Below, in pieces: positions 13,825-18,759 of a stretch of DNA of 18,759 nt. The first letter of the stretch is position 1. Each line of letters opens with the position of its first letter. Under the pieces are notes generated by a model. That model saw nothing but the letters and a program-made list of their open reading frames with translations, was not told the origin of the DNA and did no database searches. Made by a program: the position numbers and the translations under genes. Source of the stretch: Bacillota bacterium (lineage in GTDB: Bacteria; Bacillota; Clostridia; Acetivibrionales; Acetivibrionaceae); NCBI GenBank assembly GCA_023421115.1, contig JAEZUI010000075.1:1-18759 (forward strand), given 5' to 3'.

Positions 13825-15807
13825 ATGGCAAGAGAAGGAACTGCAGTGCTGTTGAAAAACATCAATAACATCGCACTCGAAACAGAAAACGAGCACTATA
13901 TAAAGCACAAATACAACATTCCAAATTACCAGCGTGGGTATCGCTGGGAACGTGCAGAAGTGAAGGCTTTATTGGATGATATTTGGGATTTTTTAAATAA
14001 CACTGATGCTACCGCAGAAAAATATTGTCTACAGCCTATTGTACTAAAGTTAAAGGATACATCTTCCGAAATCGGATTTATACAGGGCATAGAGTCGCAG
14101 CAATATACACTTCGTACATGGGATGTGATTGATGGACAGCAACGACTTACAACTTTATATTTGATTATGCAATATTTAAGCCCGTCATTGGGTGGAGAAA
14201 TATATGAGCTTTCTTATTCCAGTCGCGGGACGGAAGAAAAATTACTGGTATGGCAAAATGATCTAACGGACTATAATCCCAGAAAGCAAGTTCCACAACC
14301 ATTGTTAGAGTATCAGACCGGCGATGATCTGGATATTTACTTCATGGCAAACGCTTTAAAGGAAGTTGACTCATGGTTTGCTAAAAAGTTGAAAGAAAAT
14401 ACCAATCAGAACGTTAAGCAAAAATTTAGCACATTTCGTGAGTGTGTTCACGTCATTTGGTATGAGATTGCGTCCACAGGGGGGGAAATTGAGGCAATTG
14501 ATCTATTTACGCGACTTAATATTGGAAAAATACCGCTTACGAATGCAGAACTCATCAAAGCAATTTTACTCAAGCAAAATAGTACACCAAATGAGCGTCT
14601 TCAACAACAAAAAGCACTTGAATGGGATCAGATCGAAATTAGCCTTTCAGATGATGAGTTTTTCTATTTTTTATGTAATACAGCGGGTGCTTATGAAACA
14701 AGAATAGACTATCTTTTTCTCCTGAACTATTTAATTCATCGTATTCAAAAACAACAATCAGAACAAATACCGGATGGCTATGGATTGTTTTCCTTCTATG
14801 CAGAATATTCAGTCTCTAATCCGGAGACTAACGTTTGGGAAGAAATAAAATCGCTGCATCAACTGCTATGTCAGTGGTATAAAGATCATAATATATATCA
14901 TAAAATTGGATTTTTAATTGCATGTTGCCGTTATCAAAAAAAGAGGAAGGTGCAAGACGAATCCTTACAATTGCTTGCAAAGCTGATTGCGGAATATGAA
15001 AAGACAAAATCGAAAAAAGCTTTTATGAACGGAATCGAAAAAAATATTTGCAATACTGTTAGTGCTTTTTATCCAAAGCTAGAAGATCAGAAAGAATACT
15101 TGCCTCTGATTGAATTAACTTATCTAGATCATCGTGACGTTATAGAGCAATTACTATTGTTGTTTAATGTGCTTTCCATGGAACAATCTTCATCTGGCGC
15201 TATTCGGTTTTCATTTAATCGTTTTTTACCAAAAACAAAGGGCGACGAATGGAGTTTGGAACACATTTGCCCACAAAATCCGGAGGAGTGTAACTCTACT
15301 GAAAAGCAAAAGAAGTGGATTGATTTTTGTTTGAATGAGCTAAATGGACTAAGAGAAAAAAATATCGCTAACGAAACAATGATGAAAGAATGTGAAGTTG
15401 CTTTAGTTGAACTACAAAAGGATAAGGATGTTTTGACAAATTCAGGAACTTCAGATCCACTTTCTTCCGATGAAATTAATCGCTTGGCGATTCTATATCA
15501 GAAGGTGGGCAGTGAACTTACTGCCGACCACAGCATTCATTTGATTTCCAATCTGGCACTTTTGCCTCGGAGCATTAATTCAACGCTTAGTAACGAGTTG
15601 TTTTTTCAAAAGCGTCTACTCATGATGAGATATGACAAGAACGGAAGCTTTATTCCTTTGTGTACACATAATGTTTTTTTGAAGTATTACAGTCGCATGG
15701 ATACACAACTCTATTTTTGGACAGAAAGCGACAGAGACGCTTACTATGAAGCAATTGAAAAGAGTCTGTATACATATTTACCAAAGGGGGCTGTGAAAGA
15801 TGAGTGA
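13825..15807 (+). CDS. DUF262-DUF1524 protein, GmrSD-like restriction component with HNH nuclease end
   Basis: This is a 660-residue protein. The N-terminal DUF262 domain shows IPNYQRGYRW (32-41) and the DGQQR nucleotide-binding motif (103-107). It also has the usual LFTRLNIGKIPLTNAELIKA segment near 230. The C-terminal DUF1524 region shows WSLEHICPQNP with H480 in the HNH-type His-hxxP motif. Near 573-593 it has HLISNLALLPRSINSTLSN, the conserved Asn-rich second half, then FFQKR. In GmrSD and BrxU, DUF262 uses NTP and DUF1524 cuts modified phage DNA; a type IV restriction or other anti-phage role is inferred. Start: ATG 13825 has GGAGG 8 nt upstream, and the in-frame ATG at 13810 overlaps that site, so I reject it. 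The stop overlaps the next gene by 8 nt, indicating translational coupling. Both catalytic motifs look intact. Confidence 0.88.
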   Translation: MAREGTAVLLKNINNIALETENEHYIKHKYNIPNYQRGYRWERAEVKALLDDIWDFLNNTDATAEKYCLQPIVLKLKDTSSEIGFIQGIESQQYTLRTWDVIDGQQRLTTLYLIMQYLSPSLGGEIYELSYSSRGTEEKLLVWQNDLTDYNPRKQVPQPLLEYQTGDDLDIYFMANALKEVDSWFAKKLKENTNQNVKQKFSTFRECVHVIWYEIASTGGEIEAIDLFTRLNIGKIPLTNAELIKAILLKQNSTPNERLQQQKALEWDQIEISLSDDEFFYFLCNTAGAYETRIDYLFLLNYLIHRIQKQQSEQIPDGYGLFSFYAEYSVSNPETNVWEEIKSLHQLLCQWYKDHNIYHKIGFLIACCRYQKKRKVQDESLQLLAKLIAEYEKTKSKKAFMNGIEKNICNTVSAFYPKLEDQKEYLPLIELTYLDHRDVIEQLLLLFNVLSMEQSSSGAIRFSFNRFLPKTKGDEWSLEHICPQNPEECNSTEKQKKWIDFCLNELNGLREKNIANETMMKECEVALVELQKDKDVLTNSGTSDPLSSDEINRLAILYQKVGSELTADHSIHLISNLALLPRSINSTLSNELFFQKRLLMMRYDKNGSFIPLCTHNVFLKYYSRMDTQLYFWTESDRDAYYEAIEKSLYTYLPKGAVKDE

Positions 15808-18190
15808 ACTTCTTCAACCCGTTCAGAACCAACAATACACTTTCTTGTATTTATTGAAAGAGTGCTCAGTGAGAATTCCTATTATTCAACGCGATTATGC
15901 TCAGGGGCGTAAGACAGATACCGCTGAACAGATTAGAAACTCTTTTCTCGACAGTATAGCAAATGCCATAAAACGTGCAAAAGAAGATGAGATAACACCT
16001 CCACTCAGCTTGGATTTTATATATGGTACAATTGTAAATAATAATATTCTGGAACCGATTGATGGTCAGCAACGCTTAACTACACTGTTTTTGATCCATT
16101 GGTACTATGCTGCAAAGGAAGATCGGGGCGATGCTTGTAATCTGCTACAAAAATTCACTTATCAGACAAGAACGTCATCCACAGAATTCTGTAAACGTCT
16201 GTGTGATCATATGGATGTTTTTAGGAAAAAAACGGAATTCGACAATTCTTTATCAGCGGCCATTCAGGACTCGTCTTGGTTTATGCTGATATGGAAAGAT
16301 GATCCGACAGTATCTGCAATGCTTACGATGCTTGATACAATCGATCGGCATCCAGTACTAGGAACGCTTGATGATGTGTATTCGATGTTCGAAAATAAAT
16401 CTCCTATTATATTTCAGTTTCTCCCTATAGAAAAATTTGGCAAGGGCGAAGAACTTTACATTAAAATGAATTCTCGTGGTAAGCGCTTAACCGATTATGA
16501 AAACTTTAAGGCTCTTTTTGGGAAACATCTTAATAGAGAAACGGCTTTATCTAAGGATTACTGGAACAACATCGATGGTGTATGGAGTAAAAATTTCTGG
16601 AATTTTATTTCAAAGCGATACAAGCTGAAAGGCATTCCTGTTGAGCAATATAGTTATCAAGTGGACAATACGATCTTGTGTTATTTATGGTTACAATTTG
16701 AAATGATTTGGAGTAAAGGTACAAAAGTCCAAAGAACGGTGAGCCCGTTTTATAGCGGTGGTGCAGTACGGTTCAATTTTGAGCTTGTGAGGGACAGCAT
16801 TTTCAACAGTCCTAATATTTTAGGTCTAAAAACTGAGGAGCTATTATTGACTTCATTAACGATATCTGCTGATTTTTTCAAGCAGCTAAATGAAATAATT
16901 GGAAATGGTCCTAAGGCATTAACTTTATGGGATAAGGACGACAATTTGATTGATACATTTCTGCCGATGGAAACATTAAAAGACGGCGTGCTGACGATTG
17001 ATTCCAAATCCTTATCCTACATGCAAAAAATTCTCGTTTTTTCTGCAATTTCCTGGTGCACAAAATATGGAGCTGTACCAGACAATGATACTGATAAGTC
17101 ACGCTTGCAGGAATATCTACGAATTATACGAAATGCTCTTACACGAATACGATATGTGAGGTCAAGGCTAGAAGGGGAATATACTCCCGATCTTAGATTT
17201 GAGAATATTGGCAATATTGTCAAATTTATTACAGAGCATTTGTTTTCTAATATTGCCAACACCGGATATAAGGTTTTGGCAGAAATTGATGACAAGGTAA
17301 TCAACAGTATGTTTTCACAAATGGCAGAAGAAAAACAAAAAGCACTCTATGTTGCAAAAAACTCATCAGTTTTAAAAAATTACCATGAGGCTGAAGACTT
17401 TCCGTTTTTACGTGGGACAATCGGTCAAATTCTAGATGCACAAGGTCAGCTCGTTTTGTCACCACCATTACTTTCTGAACTCTTTACTCCATGCAATGAA
17501 ATAGGGTTGCTTCTAACCCGAGCTTTACTTGCAACAAGTGGGGATTTTTATCTGCCAATTACAAACGAAAGGGTTCGGTTTGGTGGAAAGACTGAAAATC
17601 AGTGGCTGGTTGGTCTTACAAATTCTAATGAAAAAGTAAAACACGCTTTTTATTTATTTGCAGACAGCTATAAGAGATTAAGGCAAACGCAGCCAGATTG
17701 CGAACATACTCTAAATGAAATTATTAAAGAGTATTTATCAAAACCGACTCCTTGGATTTCTTTAAATAACGAAGAAGACTGGCGGTACTATTTTGTGAAA
17801 TATCCGCAGTGCATAGAGTCTTGCAATTTTTCGGAAAGTGCATTTTTACATCCATTGAATGAAAATTTGGAAAATCAACCGATATTCATATGGAATCCCT
17901 CTACGCCGTTTGCTTGTCGCACGGTATTAAATGGTATTCGGCGCACAAGACCACATATCAACACATTTACATGGATTGCTGCACAGGATACACGGATATC
18001 TGGCTATTTTGATGCAACTTCTTCGTGGCAAAGCGGCAATGAAAACTGTAATGCAGTTTTTTATAAAAATGACCAAAAAGTCGAAGTGACCTGCATAGAA
18101 GATGGATTTCTGATGAATGGAACACCAATAAACGCAGATGTATATTGTGATAGAGTCGAAAAACTTGTTCAAGCAATTCAAAAGATTTGA
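15800..18190 (+). CDS. DUF262-family protein, second component of the pair
   Basis: This is a 796-residue protein. The N-terminal DUF262 domain has VRIPIIQRDYAQGR (25-38), LDFIYGTI (71-78), EPIDGQQRLTTLFL with DGQQR at 88-92, and LYIKMNSRGKRLTDYENFKA around 220-240. These are all family hallmarks, so the NTP-binding core looks intact. Unlike its neighbour it shows no His-hxxP/DUF1524 nuclease end. The long C-terminal half includes NQWLVGLTN, DWRYYFVKYPQ and a Trp/aromatic-rich end (NTFTWIAAQD) that I cannot assign to a named domain; it may serve recognition. It overlaps the upstream gene by 8 nt and has AAGGGGG about 9 nt before the ATG, so the two are made together and probably act as one system. 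The working guess is a two-protein, GmrSD-related defence module with one nuclease subunit. The division of labour is inference. Confidence 0.85.
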   Translation: MSELLQPVQNQQYTFLYLLKECSVRIPIIQRDYAQGRKTDTAEQIRNSFLDSIANAIKRAKEDEITPPLSLDFIYGTIVNNNILEPIDGQQRLTTLFLIHWYYAAKEDRGDACNLLQKFTYQTRTSSTEFCKRLCDHMDVFRKKTEFDNSLSAAIQDSSWFMLIWKDDPTVSAMLTMLDTIDRHPVLGTLDDVYSMFENKSPIIFQFLPIEKFGKGEELYIKMNSRGKRLTDYENFKALFGKHLNRETALSKDYWNNIDGVWSKNFWNFISKRYKLKGIPVEQYSYQVDNTILCYLWLQFEMIWSKGTKVQRTVSPFYSGGAVRFNFELVRDSIFNSPNILGLKTEELLLTSLTISADFFKQLNEIIGNGPKALTLWDKDDNLIDTFLPMETLKDGVLTIDSKSLSYMQKILVFSAISWCTKYGAVPDNDTDKSRLQEYLRIIRNALTRIRYVRSRLEGEYTPDLRFENIGNIVKFITEHLFSNIANTGYKVLAEIDDKVINSMFSQMAEEKQKALYVAKNSSVLKNYHEAEDFPFLRGTIGQILDAQGQLVLSPPLLSELFTPCNEIGLLLTRALLATSGDFYLPITNERVRFGGKTENQWLVGLTNSNEKVKHAFYLFADSYKRLRQTQPDCEHTLNEIIKEYLSKPTPWISLNNEEDWRYYFVKYPQCIESCNFSESAFLHPLNENLENQPIFIWNPSTPFACRTVLNGIRRTRPHINTFTWIAAQDTRISGYFDATSSWQSGNENCNAVFYKNDQKVEVTCIEDGFLMNGTPINADVYCDRVEKLVQAIQKI

Positions 18191-18358
18191 AAGTTTTATT
18201 TATCAAGCAGATGAATTGCCCATTATGTTTATGATTAGTCTTTTTAAGGTAAGTATAAACTTCCCATTATCCATATAATTATTTATTAAGAGGTTACACT
18301 AAAAGCCTGTTTTATAAAAATAGCAATTACTTAATTACACTTGATAATTTACATACGG

Positions 18359-18411
18359 GAGCCTAGGAAAAGCATACAATAAATCTTTTATTTTATGCTT
18401 TTCCTAGGCTC
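18359..18411. repeat. Near-perfect 53-nt hairpin, right copy
   Basis: GAGCCTAGGAAAA pairs perfectly with TTTTCCTAGGCTC. The inner GCAT/ATGC and A/T-rich part continue to about 25 pairs with one mismatch around a 3-nt loop. The inner sequence is shared with the hairpin at 13393-13441, but the outer stem is unrelated to GGATTGGAGAG. It lies 168 bp after the DUF262 operon stop and might stop transcription, but there is no T run. Confidence 0.92.
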
Positions 18412-18570
18412 TGATAATATAAGTTTCTTTGAAGCAGCTAACGTAGTTACTTAAAGTCTATTTATGTAAAGCTTCGCTGGCTTTCTTGAAAATGGGGGGG
18501 ACGAATTTCCTCTTGACTCACTACGTCAGGGACTTCAAAGATTCGCTTTCTCTCCTGCTATGCATATCCA
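18359..18570 (-). ncRNA. Candidate structured small RNA divergent from symE (right copy)
   Basis: This is the inverted partner of 13234-13441, read leftward from the promoter at 18577-18604. The C7 tract (G7 on the plus strand) is kept, as are the AAAGC/GCTTT stem and the terminal hairpin. The first-domain pairing becomes AAGTC/GACTT. The AAGTAACT stem is largely degraded (partner arm AAGAAACTT-like). It would run toward the 3' end of the DUF262 operon. Confidence 0.33.
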
Positions 18571-18576
18571 TTCTTT

Positions 18577-18604
18577 ATTGTAATAATCAACTCTCAAGAT
18601 TCAA
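18577..18604 (-). promoter_or_regulatory. Back-to-back promoter pointing away from symE (right copy)
   Basis: On the minus strand TTGAAT (18599-18604), a 16-bp spacer and TACAAT (18577-18582) are identical to the left copy. Confidence 0.42.
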
Positions 18605-18624
18605 AAATAAAAAAATAAAATGTA

Positions 18625-18653
18625 TTGACAAATAATTCACTTGACGGTATCGT
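18625..18653 (+). promoter_or_regulatory. Promoter of the right symE-like gene
   Basis: TTGACA (18625-18630), a 17-bp spacer and TATCGT (18648-18653) form the promoter. The -10 is weaker than the TAATCT of the left copy. TATCG...CGATA surrounds a perfect GTGCGCAC palindrome over the start point, replacing the GTGC-C-GCAC dyad of the left copy. Confidence 0.62.
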
Positions 18654-18708
18654 GCGCACCGATATGAGAGCAGGCAGAGAGCCTGTATACGTTAAGGAGG
18701 TATTTTTT

Positions 18709-18759
18709 ATGGTTCGTTTATCTGAGGTTTCGGCATTCTGGATGGAAGAAGATTCTTCT
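18709..18759 (+). CDS. SymE/AbrB-like small protein, second copy (5' end only)
   Basis: There are seventeen codons from ATG at 18709, preceded by AAGGAGG, encoding MVRLSEVSAFWMEEDSS. This is identical to the start of the gene at 12884-13096. The rest lies beyond the window, so it cannot be said whether the copy is complete or whether ribbon-helix-helix-like genes follow it. Confidence 0.8.
   Translation, partial: MVRLSEVSAFWMEEDSS

Larger units (their letters stand above)
18351..18759 (+). repeat. Long inverted repeat, right copy (terminal hairpin, promoter region, symE 5' end; cut by window end)
   Basis: This is the inverted counterpart of 13046-13450. Order from left: CATACGG, 53-nt hairpin, divergent sequence to about 18464, then a near-identical core with seven G, the back-to-back promoters, the leader hairpin and the symE-like start. 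The stretch 18191-18350 between the DUF262 stop and this repeat is A/T-rich and holds nothing I can support. Confidence 0.95.

Noticed and set aside
13393..18411. Reading the hairpins as integron attC sites
   Set aside because: They share structure with variable sequence, as attC sites do. But the expected conserved core triplets, extrahelical bases and an integron integrase are not seen.
1..18759. CRISPR array, tRNA or rRNA genes
   Set aside because: No regularly spaced direct repeats and no tRNA- or rRNA-like sequence were seen on either strand.
13046..18759. Reading the inverted repeats as the ends of a classical composite transposon
   Set aside because: No transposase lies in or between the repeats, and the repeats contain a promoter and the start of a SymE-like gene rather than IS ends. 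Mobility by recombination is possible but not by a visible enzyme.

Overview
The window looks like an accessory (genomic-island) region of a low-GC Gram-positive bacterium, most likely a clostridium. The evidence is A/T-rich coding sequence, strong GGAGG-type ribosome binding sites, sigma-A style promoters (TTGACA-N17-TAATCT), GTG/TTG starts, and clostridial-looking RHS and IS110 proteins. The genus cannot be fixed from sequence alone. No housekeeping gene is visible.

Region 1 (1-10395, mostly minus strand) is the wreck of an RHS polymorphic-toxin locus carrying a defence gene. Read on the minus strand from right to left it contains: a pre-toxin remnant (about 10188-10390); a toxin-like C-terminal fragment (7752-8111) with a probable immunity gene just downstream (7477-7743); an orphan immunity-like gene (6685-7284) with a clear terminator; a roughly 55-bp scrap of RHS core (6440-6494); a 1,521-residue nuclease-STAND NTPase resembling the Avs antiviral family (1512-6077); and a 5'-truncated RHS core plus C-terminus (1-1487) that runs off the window. 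The toxin part is broken by nested insertions. An IS110-family remnant lies in RHS material, and an intact IS4-family element (8319-9776, 1,458 bp, 10-bp target duplication) is inserted in that IS110 gene.

Region 2 (about 10400-12100) is a second, apparently intact IS110-family transposase (10537-11805). Its roughly 300-bp upstream non-coding end contains hairpins and is the expected place for a bridge RNA.

Region 3 (12108-13450) is a small minus-strand gene cluster: a SymE/AbrB-like protein followed by two paralogous ribbon-helix-helix-like proteins sharing an IWEKEL...GW motif. Its upstream region is elaborate: promoter, palindrome at the -10, a back-to-back promoter, a C7 tract and a 49-nt hairpin.

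Region 4 (13451-18350) is a two-gene operon of DUF262-family proteins, the first with a DUF1524/HNH nuclease end. It resembles GmrSD-type (type IV) restriction and is a likely anti-phage module.

Region 5 (18351-18759) is a second, inverted copy of the whole symE upstream region plus the first 17 codons of the same symE-like gene, cut by the window end. The DUF262 operon is therefore framed by inverted repeats at least 400 bp long. Within them the promoter/leader core is almost identical, while the terminal hairpin has different stem sequences that are still fully complementary. This paired symE/structured-element arrangement around a defence operon is the most unusual thing in the window.
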